64,000 bases of DNA from Nitrososphaerota archaeon. GTDB lineage: Archaea > Thermoproteota > Nitrososphaeria > Nitrososphaerales > Nitrosopumilaceae. The stretch lies in assembly GCA_016201435.1 (NCBI GenBank), contig JACQCT010000001.1:40284-104283 (forward strand), written 5' to 3'. This document shows positions 16,713-25,693 of the stretch, piece by piece. The stretch's first letter is position 1. Every line of letters begins with the position of its first letter. A program made the translations under genes and the position numbers. Below the pieces are notes generated by a model that was not told the origin of the DNA, searched no databases, and saw only the letters and a program-made list of their open reading frames with translations.

Positions 16713-17827
16713 TGCATTTGAACTGTATTATAGAAATTGTCCCTTTCTTCTACCTGATATCCAATTTGCTTTACCGCGTGTATTATTTTATTTGAGGTAA
16801 GTTCCGTAGAGCGTGAACCTGTGCATGAAACAACTTCTTCTCCAAGCAGTGTTCCCCCAAAGTCATCAGCACCATATTGTAGTGCAATCTGTGCCATCCC
16901 TACACCGTTTGTAAGCCATGAGGATTGTATGTGTGGGATCAGTCCATCATACATGATTCTTGATATTGCGATCATCTTTAGCAGCTGTGAACCACCTGCA
17001 GAGTATTTTACAGTCTCTTCTTTTTGCATAAGCGTATTGTTTGGTTCAAAGCTCCAAGGAATAAAGGCCATAAACCCTCCTGTTTTTTCTTGAAGCTTTG
17101 CAATTTTGATAAAGTGTTCTGCAATATCCCTTACGCTTTCTACATGTCCATACATCATTGTTGCAGATGCTGGCAGTCCCATGGTGTGAGCTTCCTCCAT
17201 TATTTTTAGCCACTGCTCAGACGAGATTTTTTTTGGACTGATTATGTTTTTGACAGAATCTACTAAAATCTCTGCGCCTGCACCAGGTACCGATTGCAGT
17301 CCAGCTTTTTTTAATCTTGAAAGGACTTCTTTGGTGTTAATTTTTTCTACTCTAGATATCATATCAATTTCTGATGCGGATAATCCATGTATGCCAATTT
17401 TGGGAAATTTTTCCCTCATCATTTTAAATGCATCTTCATAATATTCAATTCGAAGTTTTGGATTATGTCCTCCTTGGATCAACACTTGAGTAATTCCAAA
17501 CATCTCAGAGGCTGTTTTGATTCGTGATTCAATTTCTTCAAGTGAAACAGTGTAAGACTCTTCATGTCCTGGCTGTCTGTAAAACGCACAAAACTTGCAG
17601 TCAGTTATACATACGTTAGTGTAATTTAGTATCATGTTGTTTACAAACGAGACCTTTTTTCCAAACTTTTTTCTGGTAAGATGTCCAGCCACTAGACCAA
17701 TAAGATGAACATCATTTGATTCTAGCAATCTCATGCAATCATCTAGTCCAGGCCTAATTCCATTTAGTGAATTTTCTAAGATGTTTCCAATTTCGGAACT
17801 ATAAAGCTCTTTTGTAACCTGACTCAA
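16709..17827 (-). CDS. mqnC: Radical SAM enzyme, MqnC-like (dehypoxanthine futalosine cyclase)
   Basis: A 372-residue radical SAM protein of the CofH/MqnC/MqnE family, with cluster cysteines C73, C77 and C80 in CITDCKFCAFYR. FMAFIPWSFEPNNT and IQSSWLTNGVGMAQIALQYG match MqnC rather than CofH, which usually has a VPLPF motif at the first place. MqnC cyclises dehypoxanthine futalosine in menaquinone synthesis. It is tail-to-tail with the UbiD gene, overlapping by four bases. CofH (F420 synthesis) is the main alternative; the motif pattern favours MqnC. Confidence 0.78.
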   Translation of the reverse strand: MSQVTKELYSSEIGNILENSLNGIRPGLDDCMRLLESNDVHLIGLVAGHLTRKKFGKKVSFVNNMILNYTNVCITDCKFCAFYRQPGHEESYTVSLEEIESRIKTASEMFGITQVLIQGGHNPKLRIEYYEDAFKMMREKFPKIGIHGLSASEIDMISRVEKINTKEVLSRLKKAGLQSVPGAGAEILVDSVKNIISPKKISSEQWLKIMEEAHTMGLPASATMMYGHVESVRDIAEHFIKIAKLQEKTGGFMAFIPWSFEPNNTLMQKEETVKYSAGGSQLLKMIAISRIMYDGLIPHIQSSWLTNGVGMAQIALQYGADDFGGTLLGEEVVSCTGSRSTELTSNKIIHAVKQIGYQVEERDNFYNTVQMH

Positions 17828-17904
17828 TTTGTTTTTGGGTTTGTTTCATCTTATTTAATTCTTGACAGCAGATTATACCCGGTATTTTTAAGTAGGGCAC
17901 ACAC

Positions 17905-17909
17905 GGAGG
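17905..17909 (+). promoter_or_regulatory. Shine-Dalgarno site of the aromatic operon
   Basis: GGAGG lies ten bases before the ATG at 17920, behind a TATA-like TATTTTTAAG at about 17883-17892. It supports this start and shows that this operon has a leadered mRNA, unlike several leaderless genes in the window. Confidence 0.6.
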
Positions 17910-17919
17910 ATAAATTCCA

Positions 17920-18708
17920 ATGGTCACAGGTCACCAACTCCGAATGAATCGGATTTTACGAGCTGGAAAGATGCTTTGTATTCCAATGGATCACGGAATT
18001 TCAAGTGGTCCCCTAAAGGGAATTGAAGATCCTCATGCATTAGTTTATGATTGCCAGCATTATGGATTGACTTCAATTATAGTAAACAAAGGAATTCTCA
18101 GGTCGTTTCCAAAACCACCCAAAGTGGGGTTACTAGTACATTATTCAGGCAGCACATCACTTTCAACTTCCCCAAATAGAAAAATGCTAACTGGTTCTGT
18201 TGAAGAAGCACTCAGACTAGGTGCAGACGGAGTTTCTCTTCATATCAACATTGGCGGAAAAGAAGAGCCAGAAATGATTGAACAGCTTGGAAGAATTTCA
18301 GATGATTGTCACAAATGGAGCATGCCTCTATTGGCAATGATGTACCCAAGGGGTGAGAATGTCAAAAATCCACACGATCCTGAAATTGTAGGCCATGTTG
18401 CAAGAATAGGAGCAGAACTTGGGGCAGACATTGTCAAGACTTTGTACACCGGCGATGTGGATTCATTTGCAAAAATTGTAAAAAGCACTCCAGTTCCAAT
18501 AGTAATAGCCGGCGGGCCAAAAGCAAAAACTGACATGGACGTATTAGAAATGACAGAAGACGCAATGAAAGCAGGAGCAAAGGGAGTAACATATGGCAGA
18601 AATATCTTCGAGCACCAAAGCCCGGGCAAGATGACACATGCCTTGGCTGGCATAATATTTAGAAAAGAGACTGCAAAGGAAGCTGCAAAACATCTTGACC
18701 AAAAATAG
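17920..18708 (+). CDS. 2-amino-3,7-dideoxy-D-threo-hept-6-ulosonate synthase (archaeal aromatic pathway)
   Basis: A 262-residue class I aldolase-type TIM barrel (LacD/DhnA-like). CIPMDHGISSGP near the N-terminus and ADIVKTLYTGD and IVIAGGPKAKTD further on fit archaeal ADH synthase, which makes the seven-carbon precursor used instead of DAHP. The Schiff-base lysine is the one in DIVKTLYTG. The next gene is dehydroquinate synthase II, its pathway partner, overlapping by 14 bases. This context favours ADH synthase over an ordinary fructose-bisphosphate aldolase, which the fold alone could also indicate. Confidence 0.85.
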   Translation: MVTGHQLRMNRILRAGKMLCIPMDHGISSGPLKGIEDPHALVYDCQHYGLTSIIVNKGILRSFPKPPKVGLLVHYSGSTSLSTSPNRKMLTGSVEEALRLGADGVSLHINIGGKEEPEMIEQLGRISDDCHKWSMPLLAMMYPRGENVKNPHDPEIVGHVARIGAELGADIVKTLYTGDVDSFAKIVKSTPVPIVIAGGPKAKTDMDVLEMTEDAMKAGAKGVTYGRNIFEHQSPGKMTHALAGIIFRKETAKEAAKHLDQK

Positions 18709-19750
18709 GGAGTTAATAATTTCCCCCAAGGTATCAAGGGGGCAGCTTGGCAAATTTCTTGCTGAAATTGAGAGCGAAGGAATCAAGATTGTCAATGCAG
18801 ACCCCCAGAACCTAAGAGGGTTCAAGACCAAACTATCAACACTATACACCTCTCAAAGTGCAAGCTATGTCGTAGTTGACAGGCCAACAAAATACAAGGG
18901 CAAAAAAATCGGCATGAGATTCAAGGTTCTCTCAAACCACGACATAGACAATATACTAAAATTTGCAAAGATGGGTCTTGATTTTGTAGTTGTAGATGTT
19001 ACTGACTGGAAAATAATTCCTCTTGAAAATATCATAGCTAAATTGCACAAGCTTCACACCAAAGTATTTGCAACTGCAAAAAATCCCGACGAAGTGAGGA
19101 AGATGTTCTCCATTTTAGAAATTGGTGTAGATGGCGTAATATTTTCAACAGATTCCATTAACGAGGTAAGAGAAGTGCTAGTATATCTTGGAACAAAAAG
19201 TTTTGAGTTAAGGCCTGCCAAGATACTTGAAATTAAAGAAGTCGGAAATGGCGAGAGAGTTTGTGTAGATACTGCATCTATACTTGGACGCGGTGAGGGA
19301 ATGTTAATTGGAAGTAGATCAAATTTTTTGTTTTTGGTTCACAATGAATCAGTTGGCTCGTCATTTACATCTCCAAGACCATTTAGAGTAAATGCCGGTG
19401 CAGTTCATTGCTATACACTTTCACCAGATGGAACTACAAAATATTTGTCAGAGCTAGAAACTGGTTCTGAGGTATTGGTTTTGGATTCACATGGAAGGGC
19501 TAGAAGGGCAACTGTTGGTCGCTCCAAAATTGAAAGCAGACCAATGCTTATGATTAAAGCTCAAATTGGTGATGAAGTTGGCGGAATCATAGCACAAAAT
19601 GCAGAAACAATTCGGTTTGTTAGACCAAATGGACATTTGATTTCAGTGACTCATCTCAAAAAAGGAGATACCGTTTTGGCTCATGCCAAAGTAGCAACTG
19701 GCAGACACTTTGGCATGGAAGTAGACGACGAATACATTATAGAAAAATAA
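18695..19750 (+). CDS. 3-dehydroquinate synthase II (archaeal type)
   Basis: A 351-residue protein with the DHQ synthase II signature: MGLDFVVVDVTDWKIIPLEN, FELRPAKILEIKEVGNGERV and RPFRVNAGAVHCYTLSPDG. The enzyme converts the ADH synthase product by NAD-dependent oxidative deamination and cyclisation to 3-dehydroquinate. It starts at TTG 18695 inside the previous gene, consistent with coupled translation; a later start is possible because the first 15 residues carry no motif. An A/T-rich run after the stop, shared with the convergent gene at 19772, probably terminates transcription both ways. Confidence 0.9.
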   Translation: MTKNRELIISPKVSRGQLGKFLAEIESEGIKIVNADPQNLRGFKTKLSTLYTSQSASYVVVDRPTKYKGKKIGMRFKVLSNHDIDNILKFAKMGLDFVVVDVTDWKIIPLENIIAKLHKLHTKVFATAKNPDEVRKMFSILEIGVDGVIFSTDSINEVREVLVYLGTKSFELRPAKILEIKEVGNGERVCVDTASILGRGEGMLIGSRSNFLFLVHNESVGSSFTSPRPFRVNAGAVHCYTLSPDGTTKYLSELETGSEVLVLDSHGRARRATVGRSKIESRPMLMIKAQIGDEVGGIIAQNAETIRFVRPNGHLISVTHLKKGDTVLAHAKVATGRHFGMEVDDEYIIEK

Positions 19751-19771
19751 TTACAGAAAAAGAAAAAAGAA

Positions 19772-19990
19772 TTATTTTATTTTCTTTTTTAATTGATTTA
19801 TCGCAGCCATCTCATCTCTCAAGTGTTTCTTGAGTAGTTGTTCGTGCTGACGTTTGTGTCTCCAGTACAGATTCATTATTCCCTGTCTTGTTCTTGCTTT
19901 TCTGATAGCTTTGGTATATGTTCTGTGGCTTGCTTCGACAGTTTTGAAATAAGACTTGCTGTTTGATGTAACCATCGGTATTGTTTTCAA
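19772..19990 (-). CDS. Small basic hypothetical protein
   Basis: A 72-residue, strongly basic, helical protein (KAIRKARTRQGIMNLYWRHK, then EQLLKKHLRDEMAAINQLKK). No known domain. It follows the orphan methyltransferase by 33 bases in the same direction and could be its cotranscribed partner. Charge and helicity would suit nucleic-acid binding. The frame is convergent with DHQ synthase II. Confidence is moderate because the gene is short. Confidence 0.5.
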   Translation of the reverse strand: MKTIPMVTSNSKSYFKTVEASHRTYTKAIRKARTRQGIMNLYWRHKRQHEQLLKKHLRDEMAAINQLKKKIK

Positions 19991-20023
19991 AACTTAGTAG
20001 ATAACCTTTACGAATCCATTTCG

Positions 20024-20869
20024 TTAGATATTCAAAGGTTCTGGATTTTTCCAATATGGAACAAGCTGCATCTTCCTTAGGGATTGGGGTCCTGTAGTTC
20101 GCTTTTTTGCTATCTTCACATATTTTGCCGATTTGTCAACTCCGATATATTTTCGTTTAAGAAATCTAGCCATCTTTGTTGTCTGGCCGCTTCCAACAAA
20201 TGGATCAAGTATCAGATCCCCAACATTACTATAAAGCTGAATCAGCCTGTATGGAATTTCTTCTGGAAACGCTGCTGGATGAAATTTTCTGTAGCTTGGA
20301 GGCATTGGTGCTATATGCCATATAGAATTTGCAATTTCTTTTTTCATGATATCATTAATTGTCAACTTGCTTTTTTTGTCCTTGACGTTATGAAATGGAG
20401 GTTTTCTTAGAATGATTATTTGCTCATGCATGATGTTTGGATAATAGTATGTGGGGTATGGATGCTGTACAGTAACCCTGAATCTTTTTTTTCCGCCTGT
20501 TACCTTGTTCCAAATTATTTCTTCAAAAAACTTCCACCCAATCTCTGTTTTTGTTAATTCAGTTAGCAATAAAGCAGGTAGGGGAAGTTTGATTTTTTCC
20601 TCAATTATCTCGTTTCCAATCACTATACAACAAAAGCCACCGGGTTTTGTGACTTGATATACTTGGGAAAATACAGATTTCATCTCATCAAGCCAACTTT
20701 CAATCGTTCCCCCAACTGTTCCTCTATACCACTTTTTAGAAGTAGTATGTTCAGTATAGTTAATCGCATTATGATATGGTGGGGAGGTAACAGTGAGTGT
20801 GACTTTATTTTTGCCTATTTTAGAAAGATCTTTTGAATCAGTATTAATGATAGAATTTGATTTCCACAT
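20024..20869 (-). CDS. Orphan DNA methyltransferase (N4-cytosine or N6-adenine, beta class)
   Basis: A 281-residue amino-methyltransferase with the catalytic motif TSPPYHN near residue 30 and the AdoMet motif LDPFVGSGQTTKMA near the C-terminus, the beta-class order. SPPY, rather than DPPY, is more often found in N4-cytosine enzymes. No restriction gene is adjacent, so it is an orphan that may have a regulatory or marking role. ATG at 20869 is preferred: a TATA-like ATATTATATA lies about 28 bases upstream, as for a leaderless transcript; ATG at 20878 would lie too close. It interrupts the aromatic gene cluster. Confidence 0.85.
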   Translation of the reverse strand: MWKSNSIINTDSKDLSKIGKNKVTLTVTSPPYHNAINYTEHTTSKKWYRGTVGGTIESWLDEMKSVFSQVYQVTKPGGFCCIVIGNEIIEEKIKLPLPALLLTELTKTEIGWKFFEEIIWNKVTGGKKRFRVTVQHPYPTYYYPNIMHEQIIILRKPPFHNVKDKKSKLTINDIMKKEIANSIWHIAPMPPSYRKFHPAAFPEEIPYRLIQLYSNVGDLILDPFVGSGQTTKMARFLKRKYIGVDKSAKYVKIAKKRTTGPQSLRKMQLVPYWKNPEPLNI

Positions 20870-20976
20870 GACAACCATAAATTACTTCTGTATATAATAT
20901 TTGGAAATCACAAAAAATCGGTCAACAATGGATATAATGGAATCCAACATTTTTGTTGCAAAACCATCTTGAATCG

Positions 20977-20986
20977 ATATATAATT
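20977..20986 (+). promoter_or_regulatory. TATA box for the gene at 21005
   Basis: ATATATAATT is centred about 24 bases before the ATG at 21005. This spacing would place the transcription start at the ATG and decides this start over the TTG at 20969, which lies upstream of the box. Confidence 0.6.
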
Positions 20987-21004
20987 TTTCTACCAAGTAT
21001 CCTC

Positions 21005-21166
21005 ATGACAGCAATACCGTCAATCAGAGACATTGTAGAGAACTCGGTGATACTGGCTAGATGCATAGAACATGCTCTTCACATCATGCGGTTTGTAGAG
21101 GGTAAGGAGGACATGTTTGTCATGGCCAAGGTCTTTCTCTGCGGATTGTTCCTAGGATTGGGATAG
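21005..21166 (+). CDS. Small hypothetical helical protein
   Basis: A 53-residue protein (MTAIPSIRDIVENSVILARC...) ending in a hydrophobic VFLCGLFLGLG tail. A TATA box at 20977-20986 supports the ATG start and a leaderless message. The stop is two bases before the next gene, so the two form an operon. No family recognised. The C-terminal hydrophobic patch is too short for a firm membrane call. Confidence 0.55.
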   Translation: MTAIPSIRDIVENSVILARCIEHALHIMRFVEGKEDMFVMAKVFLCGLFLGLG

Positions 21167-21168
21167 AA

Positions 21169-21600
21169 ATGACAGATGGAGAAAAAACTAGCAAGCTAAA
21201 AGAAATAAAAGAAACTGTTTCTGGCGCAGTAGAAATAATGCATCAGATTAGATCACCCGGCGTGCAAGAATCCTTTGGCAACATCATGGATACTGCAAAA
21301 ATTGTCAAGGAAATAATCGAGGTTCTCAAAACACCCGAGATGGTTAAGAACATAGAAAACTGTCGCCTGATTTCAGAAAACATGAATGAGGTAACAACAA
21401 AAATGCAAAACACGCTAAGACATCTAGAAGAGACAGGTATCATGAACGAAGCTAAAATATTGATAAGATCTACCAAAAGTACAATAGATTCGTTTAACGG
21501 CAGCGGTCAGGACCTGCATGAGATGAGTACTTCAGTTAAGGAATTGTTCAGATCTGTCAGGTGTTTGGTGGACGAGTTAAGAATGACTGTCGTATCCTAA
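21169..21600 (+). CDS. Helical hypothetical protein, possible coiled coil
   Basis: A 143-residue, almost wholly helical protein with heptad-like spacing (IMDTAKIVKEIIEVLKTPEM; MNEVTTKMQNTLRHLEETG). There is no membrane segment and no catalytic motif. Short helical proteins of this kind, resembling the DUF1641 type, occur near redox and signalling genes in archaea, but I cannot assign one. It is cotranscribed with the 53-residue gene before it and sits inside the aromatic cluster, directly before aroD. Confidence 0.65.
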   Translation: MTDGEKTSKLKEIKETVSGAVEIMHQIRSPGVQESFGNIMDTAKIVKEIIEVLKTPEMVKNIENCRLISENMNEVTTKMQNTLRHLEETGIMNEAKILIRSTKSTIDSFNGSGQDLHEMSTSVKELFRSVRCLVDELRMTVVS

Positions 21601-21670
21601 AAATTAGTGTGTCTTTCTACTTTTTAATATTTGAACAAAGGCTTAATTTCACAATCTAACAACCAAAAAT

Positions 21671-22336
21671 ATGGCATACAAGACATGTGTCACACTAGCA
21701 GAATCTAGTCCCACAAAATTAAACAAACTATTACAGGCTTCCCTGAAAAGATCTGATTATATAGAAATAAGATTTGACTTTATGGAACCAAACAAAGTTC
21801 CAATAGCTTTGGGTTTGGTGAGAAAACACATGTCCAGATGCATTTGTACTTTGAGGCCAAGATCAGAGGGAGGCAAGTTTTCCAGTAATGAAAGAAACAG
21901 AATTTCTATTCTCAAATTGATATCAGAGTACAATCCATATCTGCTAGATGTGGAATACAACACCATACGAAAAAACAAGGCGCTACGGCAGTATTTGAAA
22001 AAAACAAATTTATTAATATCGTGGCATGATTTTGCAAAAACTCCAAACATCAGTTACTTGAAATCAATGAATAAAAAAATGGCAAAATTTTCAAAAAACG
22101 TCAAAATTGTAACTACTGCAAAGTCAATAAAAGACACATTATGTATATTGTCACTTTACAAATTTCAAAGTAATACCAATCTCATTGCCTTTGCCATGGG
22201 AGACTATGGTCGCATGTCAAGAATTCTCTGCACACAGCTAGGCAGTCCTTACACGTATGTCTCACTTGGCAAGCCTATAGCTCCAGGCCAATTCAGTCTA
22301 GATGAAATCAAATCAATCTTTGAGTTGAAACAATGA
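21671..22336 (+). CDS. aroD: 3-dehydroquinate dehydratase, type I
   Basis: A 221-residue type I dehydroquinase. The general base histidine lies in LLISWHDFAKT and the Schiff-base lysine in VKIVTTAKS; EIRFDFME near the N-terminus and SPYTYVSLGKPIAPGQ near the C-terminus complete the family pattern. It converts 3-dehydroquinate to 3-dehydroshikimate. Its stop overlaps the aroE start by four bases (ATGA), so it heads the operon aroD-aroE-shikimate kinase-aroA. Length is normal for archaeal forms. Confidence 0.92.
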   Translation: MAYKTCVTLAESSPTKLNKLLQASLKRSDYIEIRFDFMEPNKVPIALGLVRKHMSRCICTLRPRSEGGKFSSNERNRISILKLISEYNPYLLDVEYNTIRKNKALRQYLKKTNLLISWHDFAKTPNISYLKSMNKKMAKFSKNVKIVTTAKSIKDTLCILSLYKFQSNTNLIAFAMGDYGRMSRILCTQLGSPYTYVSLGKPIAPGQFSLDEIKSIFELKQ

Positions 22337-23154
22337 CTAAAACTTATGCAGTCATAGGAGACCCAATAGACCATTCACTTTCACCAGCTATTCATAATGC
22401 AGCTTTTGGATTTTTAAGAATGGATTGTACGTATATCGCATATAGAATCCCTAAGGGAGAATTAGTCCATGGTATAGAAGCATTAAAAAAAATCCAGATT
22501 TCTGGATTTAATGTAACCATACCTCACAAAATAGAGATGATGAAGTTTCTTGATGAAGTAGATGGGAACTGTAAAACAATAGGTGCAACCAACACTGTTG
22601 TCAACAATTATGGTTCCCTTAAAGGATACAACACAGACATGGATGGATTTTTAGATCCTATAAAAAAACGAAACATTGACTGCAAAGACTCTGATGTTTT
22701 ACTTGTTGGTGCAGGAGGAGCAGCTAGAGCTATCGTATCTGGGTTTTCCAAAGAAAAAGTTCGCAAAATCACCATTGCAAATAGAACTAAAGAACGAGCT
22801 GATGAATTGATCAAATTTGCAAACAACCTAGGAGTGGAATCAGATTATTCTGATTTGTCCAATGCAGGAGACATTGCAGGAAAATACAAGTTTATTGTAA
22901 ATGCAACATCAATGGGACTAAAAGGAAATGCATGTCCCATTTCAACAAGATCAATAACAAAGAATTCGATAGTTTATGACATTGTGTATATGCCAGTAGA
23001 AACGGAATTAATTGAACAGTCAAAAAAACAAGGTGCGATTATCATATATGGATGGGAAATGCTTCTTGGTCAGGCAATGCGTTCTTTTGAAATTTGGACT
23101 GGACTAGAAGCACCATATCAAGCAATGAAACTAACATTGTTAGGGAGATTTTGA
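22333..23154 (+). CDS. aroE: Shikimate dehydrogenase
   Basis: A 273-residue enzyme with the full AroE signature: SLSPAIHNAAF (shikimate binding), NVTIPHK with the catalytic lysine, GATNTVV, GYNTDMDGF, and the NADP-binding LLVGAGGAARAI. It reduces 3-dehydroshikimate to shikimate. ATG at 22333 overlaps the aroD stop, and the shikimate kinase gene starts two bases after its stop. Confidence 0.95.
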   Translation: MTKTYAVIGDPIDHSLSPAIHNAAFGFLRMDCTYIAYRIPKGELVHGIEALKKIQISGFNVTIPHKIEMMKFLDEVDGNCKTIGATNTVVNNYGSLKGYNTDMDGFLDPIKKRNIDCKDSDVLLVGAGGAARAIVSGFSKEKVRKITIANRTKERADELIKFANNLGVESDYSDLSNAGDIAGKYKFIVNATSMGLKGNACPISTRSITKNSIVYDIVYMPVETELIEQSKKQGAIIIYGWEMLLGQAMRSFEIWTGLEAPYQAMKLTLLGRF

Positions 23155-23156
23155 AA

Positions 23157-24011
23157 ATGCCAGCAGCAAAAGCAATCATGCATGGTGCAGTGTCCATTGT
23201 AAATGCAATAGCAACTGGCAAAGGCTCTACTCTTGGGATTTCACTTAACGTAGAAGCTGATGTTGATGCCACACCTGGTGTTGGACTATACTTTGAGAAC
23301 AAAGAGTCCAGTCTAAGCTCGCGTCTCATAAGAGCTGTAATGGAAAAAGCCATACCAAAGGCAGATCTTGAAAAAAACAAGATTACAGTACTGGTTAAAT
23401 CTGAAATTCCCTCAGGATACGGGTTGAAGAGCTCTAGTGCCATTTCGTCTGTAGTTTCACTTGCATGTGCGAAATTATTCAAGCCAAAGATAACAGATTT
23501 GGAAATTCTCAAGTACGGAGTTGAGGCATCAATACAAACCAAAGTGAGCATTACCGGAGCATTTGATGATGCGTGTGCATGTTATTTTGGCGGCTTTGTT
23601 GTCACAGATAACACCAATCTAAAAATCGTAAAATTAGAAAAAGCACCAGATGATTTGGTAGCTGTCATATTCATTCCAAGCTCACGAAAACGCGGTAATG
23701 TGAAAAAGCTAAAAATTCTTGACGGTGTATTTTCGCAGGCATGGACACTTGCAAGTAATTCGGATTATTGGAATGCGATGATGTTAAATGGCCTTGCAAC
23801 ATCCACCATACTAAATTCTGATCCTAGAGTTCTTACAGATATTGTAGAAAACGGGGCTCTTGCAGCTTCAGTTTCTGGCAACGGGCCATCTATTGCCGCA
23901 ATTGCAAAAAAAGAAAACGTTTCAAATGTCAAAAAAGTATTTGCGTCAATGGAAGGCACAACAATAATTTCTAACATCAACAACAAAAAGGCCGAAGTCT
24001 ATGAAATGTAA
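23157..24011 (+). CDS. Shikimate kinase, archaeal GHMP type
   Basis: A 284-residue GHMP-superfamily kinase, unrelated to bacterial AroK. The phosphate-binding motif is GYGLKSSSAISS, and AAKAIMHGAVSIVNAIATGK opens the protein as in archaeal shikimate kinases. It phosphorylates shikimate with ATP. I take ATG at 23157, two bases after aroE, rather than an upstream frame that would overlap aroE by 61 bases. The stop overlaps the aroA start by 11 bases. Confidence 0.92.
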   Translation: MPAAKAIMHGAVSIVNAIATGKGSTLGISLNVEADVDATPGVGLYFENKESSLSSRLIRAVMEKAIPKADLEKNKITVLVKSEIPSGYGLKSSSAISSVVSLACAKLFKPKITDLEILKYGVEASIQTKVSITGAFDDACACYFGGFVVTDNTNLKIVKLEKAPDDLVAVIFIPSSRKRGNVKKLKILDGVFSQAWTLASNSDYWNAMMLNGLATSTILNSDPRVLTDIVENGALAASVSGNGPSIAAIAKKENVSNVKKVFASMEGTTIISNINNKKAEVYEM

Positions 24012-25266
24012 AATTGAAAAAGCAAGACTTGAAGGAAACATAGTCTGCCCTCCAAATAAGAGCTACACACACCGAGCAATATTTTTGGCGTCACTTGCAA
24101 AAGGAAAAAGCCAGATAAGAAACGTGTTGCTCTCAAGGGATACCATTGCAACAATTAATGCATGTAAAACATTTGGAACAATAATCAAAGAGGATGGTGC
24201 TAATTTAAGAATAGAGAGTTCCGGAGATATAAAACTGCAAAGTAATGAAATTGACGCATCAAACTCAGGAACAACAATAAGAATTTCTGCTGCAATAGCA
24301 TCACTTTTAGATACCAAAACAACACTTAGCGGAGATTCAAGTCTTAGAAAAAGACCAATGCAACCATTACTTGATGCACTAGAAGACCTTGGGGCAAGCT
24401 GTACGTCAACAGACGGCAAGCCACCGATAACTGTAAAGGGTAAGATCCATGGTGGCGAAGTATCAATTCCAGGTACAGTTTCAAGTCAGTTCATATCTGC
24501 ATTAATGATTGCATCCCCAAAAATAGAAAAAGGCATCAAGTTGAACATAGAAGGAAATCTTGTATCAAAACCATATCTTGATGCTACCATATCTACAATG
24601 AAAAAATTTGGCGTTAGTGTAGATACCATAGATCCTTACAAAAAATACAGCATTTCAAAACAGCAATACAAGTCAGCAGATTTTACAGTGCCTTCTGATT
24701 TTTCAAGCATGGCGTTGTTACTTTCTGCGGCAGTGCTAATTGGAGATAAAATGACAATTTCTGCTCTAGTTGGTGATCTTCCACAGGGAGATAGGGAAAT
24801 GATAACACATCTTGAAAAGCTAGGTGTCAAGGTAAATTTGGATGATTTGATAACAGTAAAGACTCCGCCATCACTTAACGGTGGAAGATTTGATCTTTCA
24901 AACACCCCTGATCTTCTTCCAGCTTTAGCAATACTTGCACTCAAGACATCAAAATCAATTGAAATTTACAACGTAAAACATGCAAGATTCAAGGAAACTG
25001 ACAGGATTGCCATCTTGGCTTGTGAGCTTGCAAAGATTGGCATCAAAGTTCAGGAAAAAGAAGACGGATTGATTCTTGGTGCACCTGATATTCCAAAAGG
25101 TGCGGATTTGGATTCGTCTGATGATCACAGGTTGTTTATGGCATTTTGTATTGCAGGTATGTTTGTAGGTGGTTGTACTGTTTCTGATCCACAGTCAGTT
25201 GATGTCTCATATCCAACATTCATACAAGACATGAATGCAATTGGTGCAAAAATTCTTTCAGATTAG
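24001..25266 (+). CDS. aroA: EPSP synthase (3-phosphoshikimate 1-carboxyvinyltransferase)
   Basis: A 421-residue EPSP synthase: NKSYTHRAIFLASLAKGKS at the start, ASNSGTTIRI, LRKRPMQPLLDALEDLGA and HARFKETDRIAILACEL carry the phosphate- and phosphoenolpyruvate-binding residues. It joins shikimate 3-phosphate and phosphoenolpyruvate. The start overlaps the shikimate kinase gene, and it converges with the EVE-domain gene, overlapping by four bases. Confidence 0.95.
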   Translation: MKCKIEKARLEGNIVCPPNKSYTHRAIFLASLAKGKSQIRNVLLSRDTIATINACKTFGTIIKEDGANLRIESSGDIKLQSNEIDASNSGTTIRISAAIASLLDTKTTLSGDSSLRKRPMQPLLDALEDLGASCTSTDGKPPITVKGKIHGGEVSIPGTVSSQFISALMIASPKIEKGIKLNIEGNLVSKPYLDATISTMKKFGVSVDTIDPYKKYSISKQQYKSADFTVPSDFSSMALLLSAAVLIGDKMTISALVGDLPQGDREMITHLEKLGVKVNLDDLITVKTPPSLNGGRFDLSNTPDLLPALAILALKTSKSIEIYNVKHARFKETDRIAILACELAKIGIKVQEKEDGLILGAPDIPKGADLDSSDDHRLFMAFCIAGMFVGGCTVSDPQSVDVSYPTFIQDMNAIGAKILSD

Positions 25267-25670
25267 CTATTTGATTTTTTAATAATAGTGTCCCAGATTT
25301 CTTTTGGAACTGGCATTACAGACAACCTTGAAATTCGCAAAAGATCCCAATTTTTAAAAATTTTGTCTGTTTTCATCTCATCTAGCGTCACAGGTCTTTT
25401 GAGTCTAGATATTGGCTTTACACCCATTACGACAAATCTCTTGTCACCTTCTTTTGGATTTGGATGCGGATCTGTTGTTATTTCTATAATACCAACTGCT
25501 TGCCTCTCATCACCGGTATGATAGAATAGCGCCTTGTCGCCTTTTTTCATTGATCTAATGTGTTTTAGTGCAAGGTTGTTATGAACGCCATCCCATACAG
25601 TCTTTTTTTCTTTTACTAGTTTATCATAGTTATACACAGATGGTTCTTGTTTTACAAGCCAATAGTTCAT
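25263..25670 (-). CDS. EVE-domain protein (PUA-like, possible modified-base binder)
   Basis: A 135-residue single EVE domain: YWLVKQEPSVYNYDKL at the start, TVWDGVHNNLALKHIRSMKKGD, LFYHTGDERQAVGII, and the C-terminal LLRISRLSVMPVP. Family knowledge: EVE domains share the fold of SRA and YTH readers and several bind modified cytosines or RNA bases. The organism has at least two DNA methyltransferases in this window, so a 5-methylcytosine or modified-RNA reader is plausible. It lies on the minus strand inside the otherwise plus-strand aromatic cluster. Confidence 0.9.
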   Translation of the reverse strand: MNYWLVKQEPSVYNYDKLVKEKKTVWDGVHNNLALKHIRSMKKGDKALFYHTGDERQAVGIIEITTDPHPNPKEGDKRFVVMGVKPISRLKRPVTLDEMKTDKIFKNWDLLRISRLSVMPVPKEIWDTIIKKSNS

Positions 25671-25693
25671 GATTTTATTTTATGTCAATATCA

